DNA of 64,000 bases from Prevotella sp. tf2-5 (GCF_900115435.1 NZ_FOWK01000002.1:1-64000); one strand, 5' to 3'. Positions 1 to 8,573 are shown, counted from the stretch's first letter. A program made the numbers and translations. The notes: generated by a model not told the origin, from the sequence alone.

Positions 1-516
1 TCCGTCCTTGTCAATTAGACTAACAGGTTTTCCTATATTAGATGCTATTAAGCCTATGACCTTATTATTGCAAAATGCGGATAAATCAGTTACAGAAACC
101 TTTACATCCGTCAGATTGCTGCAGCCATAGAACGCCGAATTTCCAATAGTTGTCACGCCGCTGGGGATAGTGATTGATGTCAGACCGCTGCAATATTCGA
201 ATGCATAACTACTTACAATTGTCATGCTGTTAGGCATATTCACAGATGTCAGACCGCTACAACCTTTGAACGCTGAACTTCCAATGCTTGTCACTCTGTA
301 GGTCTTATCATTGTAAGTGACAGACTCTGGAATTACAATGTCACCTTTATAAGCATTGGCATTGCCAGAAGAGTAACTGCTGTAGAATGTAACAGTAGCA
401 TTCCCTGAAGAAAAGTTGTAATAGATACCGTCGACTTCTGCGTCATAAGCAAAAGCACTACTTACAACCATACTCATGAGTATGGCGAGTAAAAAGGTAA
501 AATTAATTTTTTTCAT
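1..516 (-). CDS. BspA-like leucine-rich-repeat surface protein (N-terminal part)
   Basis: The gene reads leftwards off the window edge, and 172 residues are visible from the ATG at 516. It starts with a signal peptide: MKKIN, a hydrophobic stretch, and AFA as likely cleavage site. After a short beta-rich lead come repeats of about 23 residues of the LRR_5/BspA type, such as SAFKGCSGLTSVNMP, YAFEYCSGLTSITIP and SAFYGCSNLTDVKV. Proteins of this family are surface-exposed and often bind host or bacterial partners; no ligand can be inferred here. It sits behind an unusually long structured leader with its own promoter. The C-terminus and any anchoring tail are outside the window. Confidence 0.88.
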   Translation of the reverse strand, partial: MKKINFTFLLAILMSMVVSSAFAYDAEVDGIYYNFSSGNATVTFYSSYSSGNANAYKGDIVIPESVTYNDKTYRVTSIGSSAFKGCSGLTSVNMPNSMTIVSSYAFEYCSGLTSITIPSGVTTIGNSAFYGCSNLTDVKVSVTDLSAFCNNKVIGLIASNIGKPVSLIDKDG

Positions 517-582
517 AATCTTATCATTAAGTTAATACTAATAATGTGCAAACGTAGGGACATAAAAATGGCGTGGCCATCC

Positions 583-815
583 TTATGCACTTACCACAGG
601 GGCAGACCTCGGAAACGGAACCCCTCCACGCGATATAAGAATGCAACCACGCCAAAGCGTGGGGCATAGCTAATGCGTGGAAGAGAATACCGCCCCATCG
701 GTCTTTCCCTTGCTTCTTAAATCGAACTATTCCAAACAAGATTTCCGAGGTCTTTTCGGTAAGTGCGAAATAATAAGCTTATGCATCTGTGGCTCGGGAT
801 GTCTCCCCCGATACC
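583..815 (-). ncRNA. Long structured 5' leader of the BspA-like gene (candidate cis-acting RNA)
   Basis: About 300 bases separate the promoter at 821-853 from the ATG at 516, and they contain nested inverted repeats. The outer pair is 587-595 with 758-766 (9 bp). The next is 605-615 with 742-752 (11 bp, GACCTCGGAAA against its complement). Inside is 625-631 with 675-681 (TCCACGC/GCGTGGA), which encloses a hairpin at 647-662 (CCACGC, loop CAAA, GCGTGG). A 70-codon minus-strand ORF across 527-739 is probably incidental. I do not recognise the RNA family; it could be cis-regulatory or a separate small RNA. Confidence 0.55.
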
Positions 816-820
816 GTTGG

Positions 821-853
821 CAAAGATAATAATAATTCTGAAAAATACGCAAA
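821..853 (-). promoter_or_regulatory. Promoter of the BspA leader
   Basis: On the minus strand, TATCTTTG at 828-821 matches the Bacteroidetes -7 box. TTTG at 853-850 lies 21 bases upstream and matches the -33 box. Transcription should start near 815. Confidence 0.65.
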
Positions 854-908
854 GTTTCAGAACTTTTTTCGTACTTTTACATCCAGAGTAAAGAAATAAG
901 TAAGAAGT

Positions 909-1167
909 ATGGTTTATAAATTAACACGAGAGCAACTTAGCGACATAGTCAGTGACGCAGTCACCAATGCCATCAAAAGCCTCGAAAACATCGAGGTTGT
1001 CGATGATTCTCCAACCGAAAATCCTCAGGTTGAAGTTGGGGAAATTCTCTGAGGAGCAATATAAAGAGACGGTAGACCTTATCATCGAGGAATTTGACCT
1101 CCCACGTGAAAAGACTATCGTCCAGAAAGCCACGCATTGGGATATCGGACAGACATGGAATGACTAA
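909..1167 (+). pseudogene. Small ORF broken by a frameshift (unknown)
   Basis: Frame one runs from ATG 909 (MVYKLTREQLSDIV...) to a TGA at 1052, giving 47 residues. Protein-like sequence then continues one base over to 1167: EEQYKETVDLIIEEFDLP, then THWDIGQTWND. Removing one G from the GGGG run near 1038 would join the two into one acidic protein of about 85 residues. This suggests a small gene disrupted by a one-base insertion, or a sequencing error. A weak promoter-like TACTTTTA lies upstream near 872. I do not recognise the family. Confidence 0.4.
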
Positions 1168-1240
1168 ACATCGTTCATTGCATCCCAGGCAAAGTTATCA
1201 CGCAATTTTGAAACTTTGATATCACATGGTATTAAAAGAC

Positions 1241-1283
1241 AAAAGAAAAAAGCCCCTGCAAGAGAAATCTCTTGGACAGGGAC
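1241..1283 (-). terminator. Terminator downstream of tRNA-Phe
   Basis: Minus-strand hairpin pairing CCCTG with CAGGG and CAAGAG with CTCTTG, followed by TTTTTTCTTTT. It lies just past the 3' end of the tRNA. Confidence 0.7.
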
Positions 1284-1301
1284 TCATAATGAAAGGAGGA
1301 G

Positions 1302-1374
1302 TGGTACCTCCAGGAATCGAACCGGGGACACACGGATTTTCAGTCCGATGCTCTACCAACTGAGCTAAGGCACC
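1302..1374 (-). tRNA. tRNA-Phe (GAA)
   Basis: The minus strand folds as a 73-base tRNA. The acceptor arms are GGTGCCT and AGGTACC with discriminator A. The D arm contains AGCTCAGTTGGTAGAGC, the anticodon loop is CTGAAAA giving anticodon GAA, and the T loop contains GGTTCGATTCC. CCA is not encoded. It has its own promoter upstream and a terminator downstream, so it is a single-gene unit with a precursor leader of about 65 bases. Confidence 0.95.
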
Positions 1375-1444
1375 ATGTTCTTTTAGATCACTGCAATCCT
1401 TTCTTGCTTAGGCAAGCGACAGTCGTCGATCACGTTTGCGGGTG

Positions 1445-1476
1445 CAAAGGTACAACAAAAAAAATAATCCACCAAA
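1445..1476 (-). promoter_or_regulatory. Promoter of tRNA-Phe
   Basis: TACCTTTG on the minus strand at 1452-1445, with TTTG at 1476-1473, 20 bases upstream. The -33 box lies inside the stem of the terminator of the preceding protease gene. Confidence 0.65.
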
Positions 1477-1492
1477 CTTTTGGCGGATTATT
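1455..1492 (-). terminator. Terminator of the C10 protease gene
   Basis: Minus-strand stem AATAATCCGCCAAA with TTTGGTGGATTATT (one G-T pair), followed by a run of eight T. It lies about 25 bases after the stop at 1516. Confidence 0.85.
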
Positions 1493-1515
1493 TTTCGTTC
1501 TACCCCAATTTTACA

Positions 1516-4137
1516 CTATTTCACTACATACTTCTTACCATTCTTGATGATAATACCCTTATGGTTAGCCGACACTCGCTGTCCGCTGAGATTGTAGGCA
1601 GGCGTGTCCATACGCTGATCTGTCTTGACAGTGTTGATAGCTGTAGGAGTCACCAAGGTGTATTCATTGTCCCAGTCAAAGTTTAGCACGCCACCGCCTT
1701 CAGAATAGTAAGTCACGCTAAGGAAATATGACCTGCCTATCGTCAGATTAGGAATCTCAACGTTATAGAGTGTCTTCTGTTGACCGGCAGGTATCTGTAC
1801 GTCCGTGATGGTCACCGTCTTCTCTGGGTATATATATCCATTAAAACCATCGTAGTATGCGGTCACTTCAATCTTGTCATTGTAGTCGTAAGTGCTGTTA
1901 TTCTTGAGAACAACATTCGTCTTGATCGATGTTCCCTCAATGGTATAGTCAGACTTGGTGTTGGTCACGTTCAGCGAGAATGACAGGTCTGCCGGAACCA
2001 ATACTTTGCCGACAGTACATGTCGTGCTGTTGCCCCAGTAGATAAATCCTGAAGAGAAATAATAAGCGACAAGGTAATATTTTTCGCCAGCAATCAGGTC
2101 CGGGAACTGTACGTTGACTTGTGTCTGCTCGCCTGCAGCAAGATTTATGTTTTTGACGACCTCAACGGGATCACCAATATAGTTCCAGTCGTCATCAATA
2201 TGTTGCAGTTGGAATACTATCAGGTCGTCATATACATTATTTCCAGTATTTTTAAAGGTGAATGTGGCATTGATGGTCGTACCCTCAATGGTCATATTCT
2301 TCTCTCCTTCGATGGTCATGCTTGTTTCCAGACTCTGGGGTAGTGATTGCTCAATGGTAATCTCCGTCTGGTAGACAATGTTCTGTTTGTCATAGTCCGT
2401 GGAAATAGCAAGTGTTAATGTTCCGGCATTCTTCGAGGTGAAGGCAATCTCCAGGTCTTCCGTCTTTCCGCTTTCGAGGTATGATGATACTGCGGCGGCG
2501 AATTCAGAATCAGAGCCAAGCCATACATAGAAGGGATTTTCGTTAACATAGCCGTTATTCGTCCAGTTTATCACTGCCGACATGTTACGTCCCGTCTTCT
2601 TGACTCCATTCACTGTCACCTCATTAATCTTAATTGCTTTCTCTATATCTGAGGAATATTTCAAGGTGAGGTTGTTGCCGCTGATCTCCGCAAGGAGGAT
2701 ATTGTCGTTATATAACCCACATTTTTTCCATTCTGTTTCTCCTGGATAGCGGTACAACTCTCGCAACTCATAGATTCCATTGTCAAGGTTAGCGCCAAAG
2801 GAGAGATTACCGCCTGCATAAGAGAAATATCCCTCATTGATCGTTATGTCTGCCTTTGTGTCAAGGATCTTGAGGAAATTGTCCCCTTTATAGAGTGCCC
2901 ATGCATGGTCTACCGTTACACTTCCCTCTCCCCAGAAACCAATCCAGCCAGTTACTGCGACATCCGTGAAGTCCTGTGTGGAGCCACTACGGGTGAACTG
3001 GTATGTGTCATACTGGCTCATGAAGAAGATGTCTGGTTTTGCAGCAGGCTCCCCATGGTCTGGTTGCACACCGATAATCGCAGCTTGCCATCTGGTATAA
3101 CCGTTAGAAGATGAACCGCCGCCAATACCTCGTCCGTCAGGGTTGAGCACAGACAGCACGAAATGTCCGTCTGCATAACCTCCCCATCCCCAGTTGACGT
3201 GGAAGAGTCCCTTGTCATCGTATCCGTCAATCACGAACTGGTGACCACCAGAGCCGGAATTTCCAGAATACAGTACAGGACGTGCGTTGGAGAGCTCCTT
3301 GTAGATCATGGCTTCCCATTCTGTTGTAGTATAGTAGGAGCGGTTCATATTTTGTGCTGTTTTACTATAGCCGAAATAGTTGATGAGGTGAGCGGCACCT
3401 ACACTTGCTCCCGACTCATTACTTGTATAGTCCATCCGCACAGCCTGACCACAGTAGCGCATCAGCTCTGCGACAGCATCGGCTGCTGCACCAGTCTCGT
3501 CATAACTATAACTATCATTCATCTGATCCCACTTGAAAGTGGTGGCAGGCAACTCAGAGAGGCTCAACTTTTTTGTAGAGGTTGTATATGCCGGTATGGC
3601 TGTTGTTGCACTCTGGGGCCATTTGTGATAGTACATGACCTGTGCCATTGCTGTGGCGACACAACCAGTGACAGAGTTGTACTCACCGTCTATCGGGCAC
3701 TGCAGGTTATAAGGTGCTCCTTGATCCCAGTGGCATGTCAGTAAGGGAGCCACGGGAGCACCTATGACACGACGGGGATGTGTGTTTGCTTGGACATCTT
3801 CTCCCAAAGCCTTAATCTCCTCAGCATAGCCTTCCAGCCAGCGGCGGGCATTGACAGGGAGCTTGTTCATCTCCAGGCTACCCTTGTCGGCATATCCCAA
3901 TACAGGTGTGGTGCGGTCGTCAGCACTGACAATCACGAAACCGTTCTGTCCCTCGGCATTGAAAACATAGAATTGGTTGTCACCCACTGCAGCGGCACGA
4001 CGTACCTGCTTCTGCTGGAAAGACTTACCCTGCATAAACTGACGGGCAATCGTCAGTGCCTGTTGTTCCGTCACGTTTCCAGCCATCATCACCATACTGA
4101 TAATGGTAAGGACTAAAGAACATAGTAATCTTCTCAT
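1516..4137 (-). CDS. Secreted C10 (streptopain/SpeB-type) cysteine protease with C-terminal tail
   Basis: 873 residues. A signal peptide (1-20) is followed by a Spi-type inhibitory propeptide (about 22-115). The C10 catalytic domain (about 125-360) has catalytic Cys159 in TGCVATAMAQ, His299 in GGHQFVIDGYD, and the WGWGG segment. The rest is Ig-like or CARDB-like beta modules; two with related TIEGT starts lie at about 600-830. The last 26 residues (YNLSGQRV, then KGIIIKNGKKYVVK) match tails on other secreted enzymes in this window. It is likely exported as a zymogen and matured by loss of the propeptide. The ATG at 4137 directly precedes the signal peptide. It has its own -7 box and terminator. 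Confidence 0.9.
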   Translation of the reverse strand: MRRLLCSLVLTIISMVMMAGNVTEQQALTIARQFMQGKSFQQKQVRRAAAVGDNQFYVFNAEGQNGFVIVSADDRTTPVLGYADKGSLEMNKLPVNARRWLEGYAEEIKALGEDVQANTHPRRVIGAPVAPLLTCHWDQGAPYNLQCPIDGEYNSVTGCVATAMAQVMYYHKWPQSATTAIPAYTTSTKKLSLSELPATTFKWDQMNDSYSYDETGAAADAVAELMRYCGQAVRMDYTSNESGASVGAAHLINYFGYSKTAQNMNRSYYTTTEWEAMIYKELSNARPVLYSGNSGSGGHQFVIDGYDDKGLFHVNWGWGGYADGHFVLSVLNPDGRGIGGGSSSNGYTRWQAAIIGVQPDHGEPAAKPDIFFMSQYDTYQFTRSGSTQDFTDVAVTGWIGFWGEGSVTVDHAWALYKGDNFLKILDTKADITINEGYFSYAGGNLSFGANLDNGIYELRELYRYPGETEWKKCGLYNDNILLAEISGNNLTLKYSSDIEKAIKINEVTVNGVKKTGRNMSAVINWTNNGYVNENPFYVWLGSDSEFAAAVSSYLESGKTEDLEIAFTSKNAGTLTLAISTDYDKQNIVYQTEITIEQSLPQSLETSMTIEGEKNMTIEGTTINATFTFKNTGNNVYDDLIVFQLQHIDDDWNYIGDPVEVVKNINLAAGEQTQVNVQFPDLIAGEKYYLVAYYFSSGFIYWGNSTTCTVGKVLVPADLSFSLNVTNTKSDYTIEGTSIKTNVVLKNNSTYDYNDKIEVTAYYDGFNGYIYPEKTVTITDVQIPAGQQKTLYNVEIPNLTIGRSYFLSVTYYSEGGGVLNFDWDNEYTLVTPTAINTVKTDQRMDTPAYNLSGQRVSANHKGIIIKNGKKYVVK

Positions 4138-4163
4138 AATTTATCTTTTCTTTTATTCAGTTT

Positions 4164-4171
4164 CAAATATA
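4164..4171 (-). promoter_or_regulatory. Promoter -7 box of the C10 protease gene
   Basis: TATATTTG on the minus strand, 26 bases before the ATG. No clear -33 TTTG is present, so expression may be weak or controlled. The previous gene ends at 4206, so read-through from it is also possible. Confidence 0.45.
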
Positions 4172-4205
4172 TATATTATATAAGGTTAATAGTGATGCTT
4201 AATTA

Positions 4206-5411
4206 TCAATCTACCTCGGGGAGCTTATGTTCTGTTTGTTTTCCTACCAATGCTTTTAGTCCTTTAATACCGTCAGGGTTATAGATGTAGAATTTGCCGT
4301 CACCTTCCTGCATCCAGAAATTGCCGAGCCAGTCACAATACAGATAATCTACTTGGTTGAACTTGATCTCTCCGAACAGCATGCCCATCATACCATAGTT
4401 ACCTTCGATGCCCGTGCTGAGTTCCTGTGATATCTTCGGCTCGCCCTTCAGGTCCTTGTTATTCCACTCATAGAAATGCTTCTGGTAGTTATCCGTTACG
4501 GCAAGTACATGCTTACCGTTGCAAGCAATACGGGTAAACTTCTTGTTCTCGCCGGGCAGGCAGTAGGCCTCCTCCCATTTCATCTTCTTCATCGGAGAGC
4601 GCATCACCTGCTCACCCATGCCGACATAGATCATGCTGTCAATATCATCACGCCAGATACCAGAGAGCTCACCGCCGCCACCATTGCCAATCTCCTTCAT
4701 CTTCCATATCTTGTTGCCGATGGCATTCTGCTTGTCGCGGCTGCTGGTGGTGGGAATGCCTTTAGGTAGTATACCTATCTCATCCATGTTGATATAGATA
4801 AGGGTACCGCTATTGCTGAGCAGACCGTCTGTCGCCTTGTCATAGTAACCAGTGACACGATGCTCTTTCAGGTCGATAATCAAGTTGGTGGCATCATTTA
4901 TCAATCCAAGGTAACGTCTGTTGGGTGATGTGATGATCCTCTTATGCTCCTGTGCTTTGGTCAGGAAGATGGCGGGATCGTTCCATGCTCCTTCAGGAAG
5001 GATGACTTCCGAGGTGTTCACGTCCGAGCCATTATACTTGACGAGACCAATATCGGCAAGTCGGAAATAGAGGTTGGTGCTGTCAGCTCCTCCGCTAAGG
5101 ATCTTCGCACGACGACGGGTTTTCCTGGGGATGACGATCTTCATCTCTCCCGTTGTCTTATTGACGGCACGGAGGGCGTTGGACTCTCCATTGGGATAGT
5201 CAAGGAAGTAGATGTTCTCCGCGTCCTCCCATAAACCGTTATGAATCCATTCGTCCAATTGGAGGATGGCAAACTTGTTGTTCACTTTTGCGGGTGCTGG
5301 CTTCTTGGCAGCGGCAGCAGGCTTTTTAGCCGCAGGTTTTTTCTTGATTTGTGCTGTGACGGCAATAGATGTCATTGCCAGGACACAGGCAATCATGATC
5401 ATTTTTTTCAT
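4206..5411 (-). CDS. Secreted protein of unknown function with Lys/Ala/Pro-rich N-terminal linker
   Basis: 401 residues. The signal peptide (MKKMIMIACVLAMTSIAVTA) leads into a low-complexity basic linker (IKKKPAAKKPAAAAKKPAPAK) and then a globular region with no family I recognise. Repeated short beta-like stretches (NIYFLDYPNGESNALRAVNK, GDGKFYIYNPDG) are compatible with a propeller-like fold, but that is only an impression. It lies upstream of the C10 protease on the same strand, 68 bases away. The basic linker could contact nucleic acid or the cell envelope. Function unknown. Confidence 0.75.
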   Translation of the reverse strand: MKKMIMIACVLAMTSIAVTAQIKKKPAAKKPAAAAKKPAPAKVNNKFAILQLDEWIHNGLWEDAENIYFLDYPNGESNALRAVNKTTGEMKIVIPRKTRRRAKILSGGADSTNLYFRLADIGLVKYNGSDVNTSEVILPEGAWNDPAIFLTKAQEHKRIITSPNRRYLGLINDATNLIIDLKEHRVTGYYDKATDGLLSNSGTLIYINMDEIGILPKGIPTTSSRDKQNAIGNKIWKMKEIGNGGGGELSGIWRDDIDSMIYVGMGEQVMRSPMKKMKWEEAYCLPGENKKFTRIACNGKHVLAVTDNYQKHFYEWNNKDLKGEPKISQELSTGIEGNYGMMGMLFGEIKFNQVDYLYCDWLGNFWMQEGDGKFYIYNPDGIKGLKALVGKQTEHKLPEVD

Positions 5412-5447
5412 AATATCTGATGTTTACATTAGTATATGTTCTGTTGG

Positions 5448-5455
5448 CAAAGATA
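5448..5455 (-). promoter_or_regulatory. Promoter -7 box of the secreted unknown gene
   Basis: TATCTTTG on the minus strand, 36 bases before the ATG at 5411. It shares its surroundings (TTATCTTTGCCAAC) with the promoter at 821-828. Confidence 0.55.
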
Positions 5456-5558
5456 ATGAAAATTCTTCTTAAAGAAAACACTAAGGGTGTTGTCTTTCGT
5501 TCATTCAAACAATTCCGAGTGTCAAAGCGTAAATTTTTATGATTTGATTCTTAAGAAA

Positions 5559-5590
5559 TTTGGTTTTTCATTCGGTTTGCGCTACCTTTG
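5559..5590 (+). promoter_or_regulatory. Promoter that decides the start of the AraC-type gene
   Basis: TTTG at 5559-5562, a 20-base spacer, then TACCTTTG at 5583-5590. This rules out the longest reading frame, which would start upstream at 5487. Confidence 0.7.
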
Positions 5591-5594
5591 CAAT

Positions 5595-6641
5595 ATGGAA
5601 GAGTACATGAATATATCATCATTCCTGATAGGTGCCTCTACGGCTTTCTTTGCGATGTTCGCCGTTCATATCCTGTTCTGGCGGACGAAGCGGACGAGGT
5701 TTCAGACCGTATTGGGCTATATCATGGCTGTATGGGCGGTATGGAACCTGAAAGACCTCTTTGTCACTTTTCCCGGGATGTATACTGAAAAAGTGCTGAA
5801 CTGGATCATGGTGATTGATGGCTGGTCGGCACTGACCTATACAGTCTTTGTGTTTGAGACGGTGATGCCAAGGTGGGTGACAAGGAGAAGACTCGTCTAT
5901 CTGTCGTTACCATTTGCGGTTTTCACCTTATTATATATTATACAGCCACAGCAATGGGTTATCTATGCCTATGTGGTGTTCCTATGGTTATATGCTTGGA
6001 TGATAGTCGTTATCGGCTATGTGAAGATGAAGCGTTACCTGAGTTATGTCCGTAAGAACTACTCTAATATTGATGATATTGATGTGTCGTGGTTGAAACC
6101 CGTCTTTGCCTTCGCTATTGTCAGCCAGCTCGCATGGCTGTTTACGTCGCTTTTCGCCACAGTGACAATGGATATCATATATTATATCTCAATCATTCTG
6201 TTATGGTTGATGGTGCTTCATTACAGTTGGAACTTCCGTCCTATTGTTGTGGAGCAGGAGCAGGAGCAACCTCAGAACATACACAGAAATCCGTCATCTG
6301 CCATCGTGGAGGGTGTGTTGGAACGGATCGTGGAAGAACAACAGCTTTATCTGGTAAAGAACCTTACGTTAACGGATCTTGCCGCAGCGATGGGAACCAA
6401 CCGTACTTACGTTAGTAACTATCTGAGTCAGGTACGTGGACAGACCTTTTATGATTATATCAACCAGATACGTATAGAGAAAAAGAGTGTTCCCTTGTTA
6501 CGGGAACACCCAGAGTATACATTGGATTATGTGGCGAATGAGAGTGGTTTCGCCTCTATCTCTACCTTTCGTCGTGCTTTCCTCAAACTGACAGGAAAGA
6601 CACCCCGTCAGTTTATAACGGATTCCACCCCTGAGCCTTGA
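5595..6641 (+). CDS. Membrane-anchored AraC-family transcriptional regulator
   Basis: 348 residues from the ATG at 5595. The N-terminal half holds about six or seven hydrophobic helices (ISSFLIGASTAFFAMFAVHI, then FVFLWLYAWMIVVIGYV and others). The C-terminal 100 residues form an AraC/XylS helix-turn-helix: LTLTDLAAAMGTNRTYVSNY, then the second helix-turn-helix ending FRRAFLKLTGKTPRQF. This layout suggests direct sensing of a membrane or periplasmic signal; the ligand is unknown. The transcript should begin within a few bases of 5595, so translation is nearly leaderless or starts at ATG 5607. Its 3' end overlaps thiL by 29 bases, tail to tail. Confidence 0.85.
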   Translation: MEEYMNISSFLIGASTAFFAMFAVHILFWRTKRTRFQTVLGYIMAVWAVWNLKDLFVTFPGMYTEKVLNWIMVIDGWSALTYTVFVFETVMPRWVTRRRLVYLSLPFAVFTLLYIIQPQQWVIYAYVVFLWLYAWMIVVIGYVKMKRYLSYVRKNYSNIDDIDVSWLKPVFAFAIVSQLAWLFTSLFATVTMDIIYYISIILLWLMVLHYSWNFRPIVVEQEQEQPQNIHRNPSSAIVEGVLERIVEEQQLYLVKNLTLTDLAAAMGTNRTYVSNYLSQVRGQTFYDYINQIRIEKKSVPLLREHPEYTLDYVANESGFASISTFRRAFLKLTGKTPRQFITDSTPEP

Positions 6642-7710
6642 GCTCAAACTCCTGGTCATCACGGGTAACGAGGATATGCCCGAGGCTCTCCTTGGTGATA
6701 TGCCCGATAAGCTTGATATCCTCCATTGCCTCTATCTTCTCGTGGTCACCGATGGGAACGGTGAATAATAACTCGTAGTCCTCTCCACCATTCAAGGCAC
6801 AAGTCGTCACATTCATATTCAGCTCTTCCGCCATCACCGCCGTCTGGTAGTCGATGGGAATCTGTTTCTCGAAGACACGACATCCCACATGACTCTGTTT
6901 GCATATATGCATCAGTTCACTCGACAGCCCGTCAGAGATATCCATCATTGCCGTGGGACGTATATTCGCCTCACGCAGCCGTTGGATGATGTCCCCACGT
7001 GCCTCTGTCTTCAACTGGCGTTGAAGCAGGTATTCCTTGCCGGCGAAGTCAGGTGTAGCGATGGTTGAGAGCTGAGCGTTGAGTGTTGAGATCTTTTGGG
7101 TGTCGCCCTTGGCTTTCGCCTCGGCAATCTTCTTCTGTATCTCATTGACCTGTTCATAGTAGATGGCTTTCTCACGCTCCAGGAGCTGTAGTCCCATATA
7201 GGCGGCACCGAGGTCGCCGCTGACACAGATGAGGTCTGTCTCCTTGGCGCCATTGCGGTAGACGATATCCTCTTTGCGAGCCTCTCCGATACAGGTGATG
7301 CTGATGGCAAGACCGGTATAGGAAGAGGTGGTGTCACCCCCTACGATATCCACGTTCCATTTGTCGCAAGCCATGCGCAGACCGTTATAGAACTGCTCCA
7401 TATCCTCTACTGTGAAACGTTTGCTGAGTGCCATACTGACAGTCAGTTGGCGGGGGATACCGTTCATGGCGAAGATATCGCTGATATTCACCATTGCCGA
7501 CTTCCACCCGAGATGCTCCAAGTCGATATAGGTGAGGTCGAAGTGGACTCCCTCCATTAACATGTCCGTTGTCACCAGTACCTCGCTGTCGGGGTAGTGG
7601 AGCACGGCACAGTCGTCGCCCACACCATATTTTGTGGACTCGTTCTGGGGCTTGATGTCTTTCGTGAGCCGGTCAATGAGTCCGAACTCTCCTAATTTTG
7701 CTATTTCCAT
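6613..7710 (-). CDS. thiL: Thiamine-monophosphate kinase
   Basis: 365 residues; phosphorylates thiamine monophosphate to the active cofactor thiamine pyrophosphate. Family signatures are GVGDDCAVL near residue 30, TDMLMEGVHFDLTY, the NISDIFAMNG segment, GGDTTSS, and MMDISDGLSSEL in the second half. An extra charged, helical insert (about 190-220, QKKIAEAKAKGDTQKIS) makes it longer than most ThiL proteins. It is last in the sppA-lpxK-punA-thiL run and overlaps the end of punA by 10 bases, so it is probably translationally coupled. Its own end overlaps the convergent AraC-type gene. Confidence 0.93.
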   Translation of the reverse strand: MEIAKLGEFGLIDRLTKDIKPQNESTKYGVGDDCAVLHYPDSEVLVTTDMLMEGVHFDLTYIDLEHLGWKSAMVNISDIFAMNGIPRQLTVSMALSKRFTVEDMEQFYNGLRMACDKWNVDIVGGDTTSSYTGLAISITCIGEARKEDIVYRNGAKETDLICVSGDLGAAYMGLQLLEREKAIYYEQVNEIQKKIAEAKAKGDTQKISTLNAQLSTIATPDFAGKEYLLQRQLKTEARGDIIQRLREANIRPTAMMDISDGLSSELMHICKQSHVGCRVFEKQIPIDYQTAVMAEELNMNVTTCALNGGEDYELLFTVPIGDHEKIEAMEDIKLIGHITKESLGHILVTRDDQEFELKAQGWNPL

Positions 7711-8573
7711 TTTTCTGTTGGGTGGTCAGTATTGAAATTCTCTTGCTTTTGTGACGTGACTTTCTCCGATCGTACAATCATCTCTCGCATAATCTCTGTC
7801 ATGAAAGGCTGGGCGGCATTAGCTGCTTCCTGTACTTCCTCATGGCTCACTTCCACAGGATTGTCGAAACCACCCAGATCGGTGATGACGGAGATGCCGA
7901 AGGTGCGGATACCACAGTGGTGGGCAACGATGACTTCTGGTACAGTAGACATTCCCACGGCGTCAGCACCCATCATGTGATACATCTTATATTCGGCAGG
8001 TGTCTCAAAGGTAGGACCTTGTAAACCGATATAGACCCCGAATTTCACACGTATTTTCTTCTCATAGGCGATGTTGGCAGCGAGCTGGATGAGATTCTTG
8101 TCATATGTCTCATGCATATCCGGGAAACGGGGACCTGTGGGATAGTTCTTGCCACGGAGGGGATGCTCAGGGAAGAAATTGATATGATCGGTGATGATCA
8201 TCAGGTCGCCAATATTGAATTGCGGGTTCATACCACCTGCGGCATTTGATACGAAAAGCGTCTTGATGCCCAATTCATACATCACTCGGATAGGGAATGT
8301 CACCTCCTTCATGGAGTAACCCTCATAATAATGGAAGCGTCCCTGCATGGCTAAGATGTCGACACCTCCTAACTTCCCGAAAATCAGTTTGCCGCTATGT
8401 CCTTCCACTGTTGAAACAGGAAAGTTGGGAATCTCTGCATAGGGGATCTCTTTCTTGTCAGTTATCTCGGAAGCTAATTGTCCGAGACCTGTTCCCAGGA
8501 TAATTGCTGTTGTTGGGCTTGTGGTCATCCTTTGTCTTAGCCAGGATGCTGTTTCTTGAATTTTTTCGTACAT
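7701..8573 (-). CDS. punA: Purine nucleoside phosphorylase (inosine/guanosine type)
   Basis: 290 residues; splits purine nucleosides with phosphate to give base and ribose 1-phosphate for salvage. Typical PNP-I elements are GTGLGQLAS near residue 30, VEGHSGKL, MQGRFHYYEGY, AAGGMNPQFNIGDLM, and GADAVGMSTVPEVIVA. The N-terminus (MYEKIQETASWLRQRM) looks genuine, which places the start 116 bases inside the end of lpxK. The C-terminal 20 residues are hydrophilic and overlap the start of thiL. Cytoplasmic. Confidence 0.93.
   Translation of the reverse strand: MYEKIQETASWLRQRMTTSPTTAIILGTGLGQLASEITDKKEIPYAEIPNFPVSTVEGHSGKLIFGKLGGVDILAMQGRFHYYEGYSMKEVTFPIRVMYELGIKTLFVSNAAGGMNPQFNIGDLMIITDHINFFPEHPLRGKNYPTGPRFPDMHETYDKNLIQLAANIAYEKKIRVKFGVYIGLQGPTFETPAEYKMYHMMGADAVGMSTVPEVIVAHHCGIRTFGISVITDLGGFDNPVEVSHEEVQEAANAAQPFMTEIMREMIVRSEKVTSQKQENFNTDHPTEKWK

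Noticed and set aside
527..739. 70-residue minus-strand ORF in the BspA leader
   Set aside because: It overlaps the perfect inverted repeats, is rich in Trp, Cys and His without domain character, and is better explained as chance reading of structured RNA.
3163..3744. 193-residue plus-strand ORF inside the C10 protease gene
   Set aside because: It is the antisense shadow of a gene with clear catalytic motifs and shows no family features. The same holds for antisense ORFs at 24741-25436, 27032-27673, 41803-42588 and 53728-54366.
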